A stretch of DNA of 64,000 nucleotides from Jiulongibacter sp024742395 (GCA_965249455.1 OZ252236.1:2914001-2978000); one strand, 5' to 3'; counted from the first letter of the stretch, positions 34,003 through 42,701 are shown. Notes: generated by a model not told the origin, from the letters alone. Program-made: numbers and translations.

Positions 34003-34010
34003 TACCTTTG
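34003..34010 (+). promoter_or_regulatory. -7 box of rnpB
   Basis: TACCTTTG, exact TAnnTTTG, placed so that transcription would begin at about 34016, the first base of the RNase P P1 helix. Confidence 0.75.
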
Positions 34011-34015
34011 TCAAA

Positions 34016-34403
34016 GAAACAGGCTGGCCTATCGTTCCGGGTTTTAGATTCGGGAAGGAAAGTCCGAACAGCAAAGAGCGTCATGCTACCTAACGGGTAG
34101 GGGATTCATTGGAGACGGTGAGTTCACAGCAAGTGCCACAGAAATTATACCGCCTTTAGGTTATCCGACAGGTAAGGGTGAAATGGTGAGGTAAGAGCTC
34201 ACCGCTTCGCAGGCAACTGTAGAAGGCAGGGTAAACCTCATGAGCTGAAAGGTCAAATAAGTTCTGATTTTCTGCTTGCTCGGCAGAGTGCTTTGGCCAT
34301 CAGAATGGGTAGATCGATAGAGGTTTTGAGCGATCAAAACTCCAGATAAATGATAGGTGCCGCATTAAGGTGCGGAACAGAATTCGGCTTACAGGCCTGT
34401 TTC
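34016..34403 (+). ncRNA. rnpB: RNase P RNA, bacterial class A
   Basis: The catalytic RNA that trims 5' leaders from tRNA precursors. The P1 helix is visible as GAAACAGGC (34016-34024) pairing with GCCTGTTTC (34395-34403). Conserved core segments include GGAAGGAAAGTCCGAACAGC, AGTGCCACAGAAA, the AGGGTGAAATGGTGAGGTAA / GAGCTCACCG stem region, GATAAATGATAGGTGCC and ACAGAATTCGGCTTAC before the closing strand. A T-run at 34404-34410 follows. A -7 box lies just upstream. Confidence 0.97.
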
Positions 34404-34480
34404 TTTTTTTACTGTACCATTGCTTATAAGGTATGGTGAAATAAAAAGAATTCAATTTTCTTTAATTTCAAGAAAATAAT

Positions 34481-34488
34481 TACCTTTG
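34481..34488 (+). promoter_or_regulatory. -7 box of rpsP
   Basis: TACCTTTG, exact TAnnTTTG, 47 nt before the rpsP ATG. An AT-rich stretch with TTTTC TTTAA lies upstream instead of TTG, as often seen for ribosomal genes of this phylum. Confidence 0.65.
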
Positions 34489-34535
34489 CAGTCCAAAATT
34501 AAACAGGGGACGGGATCCCCACAAAATCAAGGTAT

Positions 34536-35126
34536 ATGGCTGTAAAAATCAGATTATCAAGACAAGGACGTAAGAAAAGAGCAATCTATAATATTATTGT
34601 TGCAGATGCCAGAGCTCCTCGTGATGGTAAATTTATCGAAAAATTGGGTCAGTATAATCCAAATTTAACTCCTGCCGGATTAGATTTAGATAGTGAAAGA
34701 GCACTTCATTGGTTAATGACCGGTGCTCAGCCTACAGATACTGCTCGCAAAATATTATCTGTAAAAGGATTAATGCTTAAGAAACACTTACAAGTAGGTG
34801 TTGTTAAAGGTGCTATCTCTCAGGAAGAGGCTGACAAGAAATTTGAGGCTTGGTCTGCAGAAAAAGCAAAAGCAAGAGATGAAAAACTTTCGAAATTAGT
34901 ATCAGATAAAGATGCTGCCAAAAAAGCGGTACTTGATGCTGAGCGTAAGAAGAAAGAAGGCGTAGAAGCTAAGAAAAAAGAAGCAGAGCAAGCTCTGATT
35001 GCCGAGGCTGAAGCTAAAGAAGCAGAGGCATTAGCTGCCAAGGCTGCTGCTGAGGCTCCTGAAGCAACAGAAGAAGCTCCAGCTGCTGAAGCATCTTCAG
35101 ACGAAGCTGCTGCTGAAAAAGAATAA
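34536..35126 (+). CDS. rpsP: 30S ribosomal protein S16 with long acidic/basic tail
   Basis: Residues 1-80 are the S16 core (VKIRLSRQGRKKRAIYNIIVADARAPRDGKFIEKLGQYNP). The remaining 116 residues form a predicted helix and disordered tail extremely rich in Ala, Glu and Lys (EAKKKEAEQALIAEAEAKEA), ending SSDEAAAEKE. Typical S16 has 80-90 residues; extended forms of about 180-200 are usual in this phylum. A terminator follows at 35144-35174, then rimM and trmD, the classic rpsP-rimM-trmD order without rplS. Confidence 0.97.
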   Translation: MAVKIRLSRQGRKKRAIYNIIVADARAPRDGKFIEKLGQYNPNLTPAGLDLDSERALHWLMTGAQPTDTARKILSVKGLMLKKHLQVGVVKGAISQEEADKKFEAWSAEKAKARDEKLSKLVSDKDAAKKAVLDAERKKKEGVEAKKKEAEQALIAEAEAKEAEALAAKAAAEAPEATEEAPAAEASSDEAAAEKE

Positions 35127-35143
35127 TATTTATTATCTCTAGT

Positions 35144-35174
35144 AAAAATCCTCACTACTTTAGTGGGGATTTTT
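35144..35174 (+). terminator. Intrinsic terminator between rpsP and rimM
   Basis: A stem of about 14 bp (AAAAATCCTCACTA / TAGTGGGGATTTTT, one T-G pair) with a CTT loop. The T-rich right arm ends 13 nt before the rimM ATG. No promoter is seen between, so rimM-trmD probably depend on read-through. Confidence 0.85.
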
Positions 35175-35187
35175 CATTTATACCAAT

Positions 35188-35718
35188 ATGACAAAAGACG
35201 ATTGTTATTTTCTGGGGAAAGTTACACAAACACACGGACTGAAAGGTGAGGTGATTTTATGGCTTGATGTAGATCAGCCCGAATTATATGCAGAACTCGA
35301 CTCTGTATTACTGGATATGGGCAATGAACTTGTTCCTTATTTCCTTGAATCATTGTTAATACGCGGAAAGAAATCAATAGCTAAGTTTGAAGACATAGAG
35401 ACTATAGAAGAGACCGCTCCAATTATTAATAAAGAGCTTTATCTTCCCATAGATGTCTTACCAGAACTTGAAGATGATACTTCATTTTATTATCACGAAA
35501 TCATAGGATTTGAATTAGAAGACGAAAATACCGGGGAGGCCTACGGCTCAGTAACTCAGGTTTACGAAGGGTCAGGACAAGACTTGATTGCCTTTGAAAA
35601 AGAAGGAAAAGAAGTGCTGGTCCCCATTTCAGATGAAATCGTAAAAACTGTTGATCGTGACAAAAAGATCATCAAAGTGGATTTACCTGATGGTTTGTTA
35701 GACCTATATCTCGAATAA
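35188..35718 (+). CDS. rimM: Ribosome maturation factor RimM
   Basis: Binds S19 and assists assembly of the 30S head. 176 residues: the N-terminal barrel with YFLGKVTQTHGLKGEVIL and the C-terminal PRC-barrel from about residue 98 (FYYHEIIGFELED, ending VLVPISDEIVKTVDRDKKII). It is placed after the rpsP terminator and one base before trmD, so it is coupled to trmD. Lower output than rpsP is expected, as in the E. coli operon, though by a different mechanism. Confidence 0.95.
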   Translation: MTKDDCYFLGKVTQTHGLKGEVILWLDVDQPELYAELDSVLLDMGNELVPYFLESLLIRGKKSIAKFEDIETIEETAPIINKELYLPIDVLPELEDDTSFYYHEIIGFELEDENTGEAYGSVTQVYEGSGQDLIAFEKEGKEVLVPISDEIVKTVDRDKKIIKVDLPDGLLDLYLE

Positions 35719-35719
35719 C

Positions 35720-36403
35720 ATGCAGATTGATATTGTAACATGCTTGCCCGGTTTGTTAGAGGGTTTCTTTTCTACCTCCATTGTTAAACGGGCTATGGAA
35801 AATGGTAAAGTAGAAGTAAACATTGTCAATCTCCGTGAATATGGTATCGGCAAAAGCCGGCAAATAGATGATTATGCTTTTGGAGGTGGAGCCGGAATGG
35901 TCATGATGATGGAGCCCTTGGTAAACTGTATAGAGGAGCTCAAAAAAGGAGGGGAATATGATGAAATAATCTATATGACCCCTGATGGGAAGTTATTTGA
36001 ACAAAAAACAGCCAATACTTTCTCCCTCCAAAACAAACTGATGATTATCTGTGGTCATTACAAAGGAATTGACGAAAGAGTAAGGGAAAAATACATTACA
36101 CTAGAGCTTTCTATTGGTGATTATGTACTAAGTGGGGGAGAGATTCCGGCAGCGGTGGTAACTGATGCAATAATCAGGTTAATTCCGGGGGCTATGAATG
36201 ACGAGACATCTGCCTTAACTGACTCTTTTCAAGATGGATTATTATCGCCACCGGTTTATACCAGACCAGCTGATTTTGAGGGACTTAAGGTGCCTGAAGT
36301 CTTACTCTCTGGTAACTTCCAAAAAATAGATGAATGGCGATTGGAAAAGGCTATTGAAAGAACTAAACAAAGACGCCCTGATTTGTGGAAAAAAACATTG
36401 TGA
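35720..36403 (+). CDS. trmD: tRNA (guanine(37)-N1)-methyltransferase
   Basis: Methylates G37 of tRNAs next to the anticodon, preventing frameshifts. 227 residues with the trefoil-knot SAM site (ICGHYKGIDERVREKY, then LSIGDYVLSGGEIPAAVV) and the C-terminal SPPVYTRPADFEGLKVPEVLLSGN. The end overlaps the gyrA promoter region. The rplS gene that follows trmD in many bacteria is absent here. Confidence 0.97.
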   Translation: MQIDIVTCLPGLLEGFFSTSIVKRAMENGKVEVNIVNLREYGIGKSRQIDDYAFGGGAGMVMMMEPLVNCIEELKKGGEYDEIIYMTPDGKLFEQKTANTFSLQNKLMIICGHYKGIDERVREKYITLELSIGDYVLSGGEIPAAVVTDAIIRLIPGAMNDETSALTDSFQDGLLSPPVYTRPADFEGLKVPEVLLSGNFQKIDEWRLEKAIERTKQRRPDLWKKTL

Positions 36404-36428
36404 TACCTACCTAAAATGGTTATTTTTG
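36398..36428 (+). promoter_or_regulatory. Promoter of gyrA
   Basis: TTG (36398-36400), a 20-nt spacer and TATTTTTG (36421-36428): full match, overlapping the trmD stop. The leader would be about 70 nt. Confidence 0.8.
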
Positions 36429-36504
36429 AGCTAATTATTGAGTACTGAATATACTATTTTCAATTCTTAGAAATAACCTTAAGCTTCTTCGCAATTTTTA
36501 ATTT

Positions 36505-39063
36505 ATGGCAGAGGAAAACGAAAATCCAATACCCGAATCAAGTCCAAGAGGGAATATTATCCCAATTAACATAGAAGATGAAATGCGTGGTGCCTACATA
36601 GATTACTCTATGTCGGTAATCATATCGCGTGCTCTTCCGGATGTAAGAGATGGTTTTAAGCCGGTTCACAGACGTGTGCTTTATGGAATGTCTGAACTTG
36701 GCGTTTATCACAACAGACCTTATAAAAAATCAGCACGTATTGTAGGGGAAGTATTAGGTAAATATCACCCACACGGTGATTCCTCAGTATACGATACCAT
36801 GGTGCGTATGGCCCAGGAGTGGTCATTGAGATATCCATTGGTCGATGGTCAGGGTAACTTTGGTTCAGTAGATGGTGATTCACCGGCTGCGATGCGTTAT
36901 ACCGAGGCTCGCTTAAAGCGTATTGCCGAAGAAATGCTGGCTGATATTAACAAAGAAACTGTTGATTACCAGGGCAACTTTGATGACTCCCTGACAGAAC
37001 CTTCAGTTTTACCAGCCAGAATTCCGAACTTATTATTAAATGGTACTTCTGGTATTGCTGTAGGTATGGCCACCAATATGGCCCCTCACAATCTATCTGA
37101 GGTAGTAGAAGGAATAAAAGCCTACATAGATAATAATGATATTGACGTTGAAGGATTAATGGAGCATGTAAAGGCTCCGGATTTCCCTACTGGCGGAATT
37201 ATTTATGGCTACTCAGGTGTAAAATCTGCACTGGAAACTGGTAGAGGACGTATTGTGATACGTTCGGTTGCAAATTTCGAAACCACCAAGACTGGAAGAG
37301 AACGAATTGTCGTAACAGAAATTCCTTACATGGTGAATAAGGCAAGCATGATCGAAAAGACGGCGGCCCTTATTAATGAAAAGAAAATTGAAGGAATATC
37401 GGATTTAAGAGATGAATCTGATAGGAGTGGGATGCGAATAGTGTATGAACTTAAAAGAGATGCTGTACCTAATGTAGTATTGAATAATCTTTACAAGTAT
37501 ACACAGTTACAATCGTCTTTCAGTGTGAACAATGTGGCATTGGTTAAAGGAAGACCAGAGACATTGAACCTCAAGGATATGATACGTCATTATGTGACGC
37601 ATAGAATTGAAGTAATTACCAGAAGAACCGAATATGAATTAAAGGAAGCAGAGAAGAGAGCTCATATATTGGAGGGTTTATTGATAGCCCTTGATAATCT
37701 TGATGCTGTAATTGCTTTAATCAGAGCTTCTAAGGATCCTGATGAGGCAAGAGAAGGTTTGATGACTCAGTTTAATCTATCCGAGATTCAGGCTAAGGCT
37801 ATTTTGGACATGCGTCTGCAGCGTTTAACTGGTCTTGAAAGAGATAAGATTATTGCAGAGTATGAAGAGATTAAAAATTTGATTGAAAGATTGAAGGAGA
37901 TTTTAGGCTCTGAAGAAGTTAAACTAAGCTTGATTAAGGAAGATCTTGACGATATCAAAACTAAGTATGGAGATGAGCGTAGATCGCAAATTGAAATGGC
38001 TGGTGGAGACTTCAATATTGAAGACATGATTCCTGATGATGAGATGCTTGTTACGGTGTCAAATCAAGGCTATATAAAGCGAACAGCTCTTCAAGAGTAT
38101 AGAACTCAGGCAAGGGGAGGAGTGGGCTCCAGAGGCGTTAAAACAAAGGATGAAGACTATACTGAGCACTTGTTCACCGCTACAAATCATAATTACCTAC
38201 TTTTCTTTACCGAAAAAGGTAAATTGTATTGGCTGCGAGTTTTTGAAGTACCGGAAGGCAACAAAACCTCCAAGGGAAGAGCTATTCAGAACTTGATTAA
38301 TATTGAATCTGATGATAATATTAAGGCAGTATTAAATGTCTCTACTTTGACGGACGAAGACTACATCAATAACAATTACATTGTGATGTGTACGAAGAAA
38401 GGAACTGTCAAGAAAACGCTTCTTGAATCCTACTCTCGTCCAAGAGTCAACGGTATAATTGCCATCAATATTAATGAAGGAGATCAATTACTTGATGTTG
38501 CTCTAACGAATGGTAACGATTATATAATCATAGCCGGAAGTGAAGGAAAAGCGGTAAGATTCCACGAGCAGGATGTGAGACCAATGGGTAGGGGAGCTAC
38601 CGGGGTTAGAGGAATCAGGCTTTCTGATACAGATCATGCCATTGGGATGGTTTGTGTAAGCAGAGAAGATGCCCAGCTTATGGTAGTTTCAGAAAATGGT
38701 TATGGAAAAAGATCTGATATTGAAGAATACAGAATCACGTCACGTGGTGCCAAAGGAGTTAAGGCTCTGAATATTACCGAGAAAACCGGTAAGCTTGTCG
38801 CCATAAAAGAGGTTATTGATGAAGATGATTTAATGATCATTACGGTCAAGGGAATCTTGATTAGAATGAGTGTATCAGACTTACGTATCATGGGTAGAGC
38901 TACGCAGGGTGTGAAACTGATCAGACTTAACAACAACGATAACATTGCCTCGGTGACCCGTATTGTAAAGGAGGATGAGGAATTAGTAGAAGGAGAGAGT
39001 GATGAAAATACTGATGGACCAACAGACGCCGGTGAGGCACCTGTAGAAGGACAAGAGGAATAA
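36505..39063 (+). CDS. gyrA: DNA gyrase subunit A
   Basis: An 852-residue topoisomerase II subunit that cuts and rejoins DNA to add negative supercoils. The catalytic Tyr132 is in AAMRYTEARL. The quinolone-resistance region reads HPHGDSSVYDTMVRMAQ: the residues matching E. coli Ser83 and Asp87 (Ser93, Asp97) are the sensitive type. The C-terminal domain has six-blade repeats (IVMCTKKGTVKKT, IIAGSEGKAVRF, MVVSENGYGKRS). The GyrA box near residue 535 is a variant (QARGGVGSRG rather than QRRGGKG). It ends in an acidic tail. Its own promoter lies at 36398-36428. Confidence 0.96.
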   Translation: MAEENENPIPESSPRGNIIPINIEDEMRGAYIDYSMSVIISRALPDVRDGFKPVHRRVLYGMSELGVYHNRPYKKSARIVGEVLGKYHPHGDSSVYDTMVRMAQEWSLRYPLVDGQGNFGSVDGDSPAAMRYTEARLKRIAEEMLADINKETVDYQGNFDDSLTEPSVLPARIPNLLLNGTSGIAVGMATNMAPHNLSEVVEGIKAYIDNNDIDVEGLMEHVKAPDFPTGGIIYGYSGVKSALETGRGRIVIRSVANFETTKTGRERIVVTEIPYMVNKASMIEKTAALINEKKIEGISDLRDESDRSGMRIVYELKRDAVPNVVLNNLYKYTQLQSSFSVNNVALVKGRPETLNLKDMIRHYVTHRIEVITRRTEYELKEAEKRAHILEGLLIALDNLDAVIALIRASKDPDEAREGLMTQFNLSEIQAKAILDMRLQRLTGLERDKIIAEYEEIKNLIERLKEILGSEEVKLSLIKEDLDDIKTKYGDERRSQIEMAGGDFNIEDMIPDDEMLVTVSNQGYIKRTALQEYRTQARGGVGSRGVKTKDEDYTEHLFTATNHNYLLFFTEKGKLYWLRVFEVPEGNKTSKGRAIQNLINIESDDNIKAVLNVSTLTDEDYINNNYIVMCTKKGTVKKTLLESYSRPRVNGIIAININEGDQLLDVALTNGNDYIIIAGSEGKAVRFHEQDVRPMGRGATGVRGIRLSDTDHAIGMVCVSREDAQLMVVSENGYGKRSDIEEYRITSRGAKGVKALNITEKTGKLVAIKEVIDEDDLMIITVKGILIRMSVSDLRIMGRATQGVKLIRLNNNDNIASVTRIVKEDEELVEGESDENTDGPTDAGEAPVEGQEE

Positions 39064-39171
39064 AAACTGTTAAAACGGTGTTAAGAAAGTGATTTCTGGT
39101 AAACCAAAGTAACCGGAGACCGTCATAACATCGATAGTATTAATCGAGAATAAACTAAATTATAAACCTAG

Positions 39172-40257
39172 ATGAAAAAAGTAGTATTGGGATTGGCTTT
39201 TATGACAGCCTCTTATTTCTCCATTGGTCAGGGCGTGCTTGATCTTGCCGCAGATGCACAATGTGAGTCTCAGGAAAACATCCTTAAGCCAATAATAAAG
39301 AGTTCTGAACATCCTAAAAGAGGAATTAAGGCCACCACTTGGGTAAGACTGAGTGAAGCGTATGCAAATTATACGACTGCATGTGGAAGAGATTCTACTT
39401 CAGCGTTAAAAGCTTGGGATGCCATTAATAAAGCAAAGGAGCTTGATACTGATGGGAAATCAAGCGACGAAATCGAATCAATAATGCATGGTGAATTAAT
39501 GTATTCTGCCATCATGAACCAGGGTGTAGCACATTATAATGTGAATAACCTTGAGACTGCGTCTAAATTCTTTCATATTGGTTATGAAGTAATTCCTACA
39601 GATACATTGGCTACTTTTTACGCGGGTATTGTTTCAAATCAATTAGGTGATACAGAAATGGCTAAGAAAGCCTTTAAACAATACATCGAAGTGGCTGGTG
39701 GTAAAGATCCGGCTTCATTCTATACTTTAAGCCAAATAGCAAAAAGTGAAGATGATGTAGATACTGCCATTAGCTGGTTGAAAAAAGGTGTGGCTGCTAC
39801 TGATGATAAAGACCTTAGAGGTGAATTAGTTAACACTTACATTCAAAACGATAGACTTGATGCGGCGATTTCTGATTTGAAAGCATTGATAGAAACTGAT
39901 CCTACGAATGCGAATACGCTTTTAAACCTTGGTTTGCTTTATGACAATCAAGGAAAGCAGGATTTAGCAATGGAGACTTATAAAAAAGTATTAGAAATTG
40001 ATCCTGATAACTATGATACAAACTTCAGTATTGCTGTTCTTCACTTCAATGAAGCGGTAAAAATAAAGAAGGAAGTTGATGCAATGGATATGAAAACGTA
40101 TCAGGCGAAAGGCAAAGAAATTGAGCAACTTGCATGTTCAAAGTTTGCAGATGCCAAGCCATACTTTGATAAGTGCCTTGAAGTTAGACCTGGTGAAGAA
40201 GAGGTAGTAGAAAACCTTAAAAACTTAAACAGAGTATTGGGACAGTGTAATAACTAA
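39172..40257 (+). CDS. Exported tetratricopeptide-repeat protein
   Basis: 361 residues: a signal peptide (KKVVLGLAFMTASYFSIGQG), then about six TPR units. Recognisable ones are GVAHYNVNNLETASKFFHIGYE, FYAGIVSNQLGDTEMAKKAF, DRLDAAISDLKALIETDPTN and TLLNLGLLYDNQGKQDLAMETYKKVLE. A longer helical insertion (KIKKEVDAMDMKTYQAKG) lies near 300. Four Cys are visible, at least one near the C-terminus. TPRs usually mediate protein contacts; the partner is unknown. Monocistronic, ending in a terminator at 40274-40303. Confidence 0.85.
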   Translation: MKKVVLGLAFMTASYFSIGQGVLDLAADAQCESQENILKPIIKSSEHPKRGIKATTWVRLSEAYANYTTACGRDSTSALKAWDAINKAKELDTDGKSSDEIESIMHGELMYSAIMNQGVAHYNVNNLETASKFFHIGYEVIPTDTLATFYAGIVSNQLGDTEMAKKAFKQYIEVAGGKDPASFYTLSQIAKSEDDVDTAISWLKKGVAATDDKDLRGELVNTYIQNDRLDAAISDLKALIETDPTNANTLLNLGLLYDNQGKQDLAMETYKKVLEIDPDNYDTNFSIAVLHFNEAVKIKKEVDAMDMKTYQAKGKEIEQLACSKFADAKPYFDKCLEVRPGEEEVVENLKNLNRVLGQCNN

Positions 40258-40273
40258 GTTTCAAAATAATTTG

Positions 40274-40303
40274 AAAAGACCATTCAAAAGAGTGGTCTTT
40301 TTT
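40274..40303 (+). terminator. Intrinsic terminator of the TPR gene
   Basis: Stem AAAAGACCATTC / GAGTGGTCTTTT with one T-G pair and an AAAA loop, with T-run to 40303. Confidence 0.82.
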
Positions 40304-40353
40304 AGTGCCCACTATTCTATTTAACATAATATATATTATATAACAATCTGTAT

Positions 40354-40545
40354 TTATTGAGAATCCTTCCAGACCTTTTTCCTGACTCCTATAATGATAA
40401 GAATAATCATAAAAGGAATAACAAATATTGCTGTGGTTTGAACAGGCCTGTTGAAGTAGAGATCAATTCCAACGGCTACAAGACAAAGTAGTAAAGCTAA
40501 AGCTGGCAGATATAGGTAAGCGAGTTTTCTAGACCCAAGATTCAT
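40354..40545 (-). CDS. Small two-helix membrane protein
   Basis: 63 residues with two hydrophobic helices (about 8-27, YLYLPALALLLCLVAVGIDL, and 36-53, TAIFVIPFMIILIIIGV), a short polar loop (YFNRPVQT) and a basic tail (RKKVWKDSQ). It lies 4 nt after the XRE regulator on the same strand, so it is probably co-transcribed. No family recognised. A regulator plus a small membrane protein is a recurrent pattern, but no toxin signature is clear. Confidence 0.6.
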   Translation of the reverse strand: MNLGSRKLAYLYLPALALLLCLVAVGIDLYFNRPVQTTAIFVIPFMIILIIIGVRKKVWKDSQ

Positions 40546-40549
40546 ACGA

Positions 40550-40993
40550 TTATGAAGGATTAAATTCTGAAAAGGAATTGTCAGTGTAAAATACTACAAT
40601 TTTAGAAATCTTCTTCGTTTGTTTCATTGATTTTGATGCGTCCTGAGAATCGAATAATCCGGGCATAAGTAAAGGATCAGTTAAAATATGCGATTCTCGG
40701 AGCCTTTCCAATTCTTGTATTCTTTGCTCTTCATCAATACGATATGCTATTCCTGTTAGCAATTCTTCTGATAATTCTTCGCCGTCAAAAGTCCATTCAA
40801 TTCCTAATTCTGGAAACTTTTTCACGATACGTTGTATAATATCCAGGCTTGGCTTGTTTCTACCAGCTGTTATATGGCTAATTACGGGTCTGCTAACATC
40901 TATATAATCAGCAAATTTCGAATTTGAAAAACCTAATGCGGCTATTAGTTGGCTAATTTTGAGGTTCAATTCTTCTAATTCTTTCTCTTCCAT
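40550..40993 (-). CDS. XRE-family helix-turn-helix regulator
   Basis: 147 residues with an N-terminal lambda-repressor-like HTH (about 8-62): LIAALGFSNSKFADYIDVSR, then VISHITAGRNKPSLDIIQRI, where VSRPVISHITAGRNKPS is the recognition turn. The middle (65-120) is polar, and the C-terminus has a short KISKIVVFYTDNSFSEFNPS motif often seen in Bacteroidota proteins of this type. The target is unknown. The 450-nt upstream region is very AT-rich with several GTAAA-type repeats that could be operator sites. Confidence 0.88.
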   Translation of the reverse strand: MEEKELEELNLKISQLIAALGFSNSKFADYIDVSRPVISHITAGRNKPSLDIIQRIVKKFPELGIEWTFDGEELSEELLTGIAYRIDEEQRIQELERLRESHILTDPLLMPGLFDSQDASKSMKQTKKISKIVVFYTDNSFSEFNPS

Positions 40994-41443
40994 TTTCTAA
41001 CTATATGGGAGTACTTAATAACAATCGTAAAGCACATGATATACAATAGTAAACAGAATAATTTACTTATCCAAATGATACATAGAAATGTAAATTCATA
41101 AAATTAACAAATGTAAAATGTGTTATTCTAATAAATAAGGCTTAATATGTAAATATTATTGCATTATTTAAAGATTTTGGGAGTTTTAAGCTTAAGTAAA
41201 CAAAGCAAAAAAAGTTTCAATTATTTGGAGGTATTAACAAAATTAATCACTTTTGAATCAACAATAAATAATGAAAGAGTCTTTAGGGTTCCTGACATTA
41301 CGTGCTTAAAAATTTAGTTTTTGCTTTCCTTTAAGAAAACTTGACGACCCTTTGAGGTCTTGAGAAAAAGAAAGAGCCCCACTTTTAATAGAGGGGCTCT
41401 TCTTGCATTAGAATAAACTTGTATTCTTTCTTAGGCCTATTAA
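40994..41443. other. 450-nt AT-rich region between XRE gene and dapD
   Basis: No convincing ORF. It contains repeated GTAAA motifs (41027, 41049, 41090, 41113, 41149; two pairs are spaced 22-23 nt) that might be operators of the XRE regulator, and at its right end the dapD terminator (41372-41401). No identified RNA. Confidence 0.45.
41366..41401 (-). terminator. Intrinsic terminator of dapD
   Basis: On the minus strand AAGAGCCCC / GGGGCTCTT (9 bp, 41372-41380 and 41393-41401) followed by a T-rich TCTTTTTC tract. Confidence 0.8.
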
Positions 41444-42262
41444 TTAAACGGCCACATCGTTGTCTCTAAGAGCTTGGTTTAAACTTGTCTTCAAGTCAGT
41501 GCTTTCCTTTCTTTTGCCAATGATAAGAGCACAAGGTATCTGATATTCACCAGCAGGAAACACTTTTGACCTGGTTCCAGGTATTACCACACTATTTGCC
41601 GGGACGGTTCCTACATAAGTTACGGGCTCTGGACCGGTCACATCAATAATCTTTGAACTTTTTGTTAATGTAACGCCAGCTCCAAGAACAGCACCCTTAC
41701 CTACATGAACACCTTCTACGACAATACACCTCGAACCAATAAATGCACCGTCTTCTATTATGACAGGTGAAGCCTGAGCTGGTTCTAAAACTCCGCCTAT
41801 ACCTACACCACCACTTAAATGAACATTTTTGCCTATCTGAGCACAACTTCCTACTGTTGCCCATGTATCTACCATTGTGCCTGAATCTACATAGGCTCCT
41901 ATATTTACATAGCTTGGCATGAGAATGGTACCGGGAGCTAAATAGGCTCCATAGCGGGCAACTGCAGGTGGAACCACCCGAACGCCCATTTCTTCATAAT
42001 TTTTTTTCAGTTGCATTTTATCGTGAAATTCGAAAATGCCAACTTCCTGAGTTTCCATCTTTCTTAGCGGGAAATAAAGGATGATTGCCTTCTTTACCCA
42101 CTCGTTAGTTTGCCAAGTGCCATCAGAAAGTGGCTCTGCAACACGTAATTTACCCTTATCCACTAGTTCTATTACGCTTTCGATAGCATCAACTACAGCT
42201 GCATCCTTTAATAAGCCGCGGTCTTCCCATGCATTTAAAATTAAATCCTGATCGATCTTCAT
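41444..42262 (-). CDS. dapD: 2,3,4,5-tetrahydropyridine-2,6-dicarboxylate N-succinyltransferase
   Basis: 272 residues. Succinylates tetrahydrodipicolinate in the succinylase route to meso-diaminopimelate and lysine, feeding peptidoglycan. An N-terminal helical domain (1-95) is followed by left-handed beta-helix repeats with PPAVARYGAYLAPGTILMPS, NIGAYVDSGTMVDTWATVGS, CAQIGKNVHLSGGVGIGGVL and GAFIGSRCIVVEGVHVGKGA. Normal length. A -7 box lies at 42302-42309 and a terminator at 41366-41401: a single-gene unit. Confidence 0.97.
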   Translation of the reverse strand: MKIDQDLILNAWEDRGLLKDAAVVDAIESVIELVDKGKLRVAEPLSDGTWQTNEWVKKAIILYFPLRKMETQEVGIFEFHDKMQLKKNYEEMGVRVVPPAVARYGAYLAPGTILMPSYVNIGAYVDSGTMVDTWATVGSCAQIGKNVHLSGGVGIGGVLEPAQASPVIIEDGAFIGSRCIVVEGVHVGKGAVLGAGVTLTKSSKIIDVTGPEPVTYVGTVPANSVVIPGTRSKVFPAGEYQIPCALIIGKRKESTDLKTSLNQALRDNDVAV

Positions 42263-42301
42263 TGAACTTTCTCTGTATTTTTTACTTAAAGTTATTGTTT
42301 A

Positions 42302-42309
42302 CAAAAATA
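42302..42309 (-). promoter_or_regulatory. -7 box of dapD
   Basis: TATTTTTG on the minus strand, exact TAnnTTTG, 40 nt before the ATG. No TTG at -33. Confidence 0.55.
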
Positions 42310-42386
42310 ATCTTATCTTACTGATATAGCTATATTTATCTTAATATGAAATGGCCATTACACCACTTTTGGTAATTAGCTTTTTC

Positions 42387-42409
42387 CAAACAGAAGAATA
42401 TTCTGTTTG
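42387..42409. repeat. Perfect inverted repeat, possible operator
   Basis: CAAACAGAA - GAATA - TTCTGTTTG: nine perfect pairs with a 5-nt centre. No T-run on either strand, so it is unlikely to be a terminator. It lies 78 nt upstream of the dapD -7 box and 255 nt upstream of the gapA -7 box. Confidence 0.7.
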
Positions 42410-42663
42410 AGGCCAGCACTACCTCCTGGTCAACAAAGCTAAAACATAAATTTTATTTGCCTCACTCCCACCCAAGTGATTTCTAAAGAATTATACTGAC
42501 AAATACGCATGTTATATAAGTTAGCATAAATTTGAAAAGCTAATTAAATTAGCAACAATGTATTAAACTTTGATGACAACTATAGATTAGCAAACGCATT
42601 TTGTACTATTTCACCAATAAGTTGGGGAATTATCATATTAGTTTTTCCTTATACGAAAAGTGT

Positions 42664-42671
42664 TATTTTTG
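42664..42671 (+). promoter_or_regulatory. -7 box of gapA
   Basis: TATTTTTG, exact TAnnTTTG, 30 nt before the ATG. The -33 region has GTT rather than TTG. Confidence 0.6.
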
Positions 42672-42701
42672 TAATTCTTTTACCAAACAAAATTTTATTC
42701 G

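Larger units (their letters stand above)
42263..42701. other. 439-nt region between divergent dapD and gapA
   Basis: No ORF of note. It holds the dapD -7 box (42302-42309), a perfect 9-bp inverted repeat (42387-42409) and the gapA -7 box (42664-42671). The remainder is AT-rich and unassigned. Confidence 0.6.

Noticed and set aside
34820..35155. A 111-codon frame antisense to the S16 tail.
   Set aside because: It is the reverse reading of the Ala/Glu/Lys repeats (Ser/Ala-rich low complexity), not a gene.
36770..36810. Possible quinolone-resistance change in gyrA.
   Set aside because: Residues matching E. coli Ser83 and Asp87 are unchanged; the Ser at position 84 equivalent is common natural variation.
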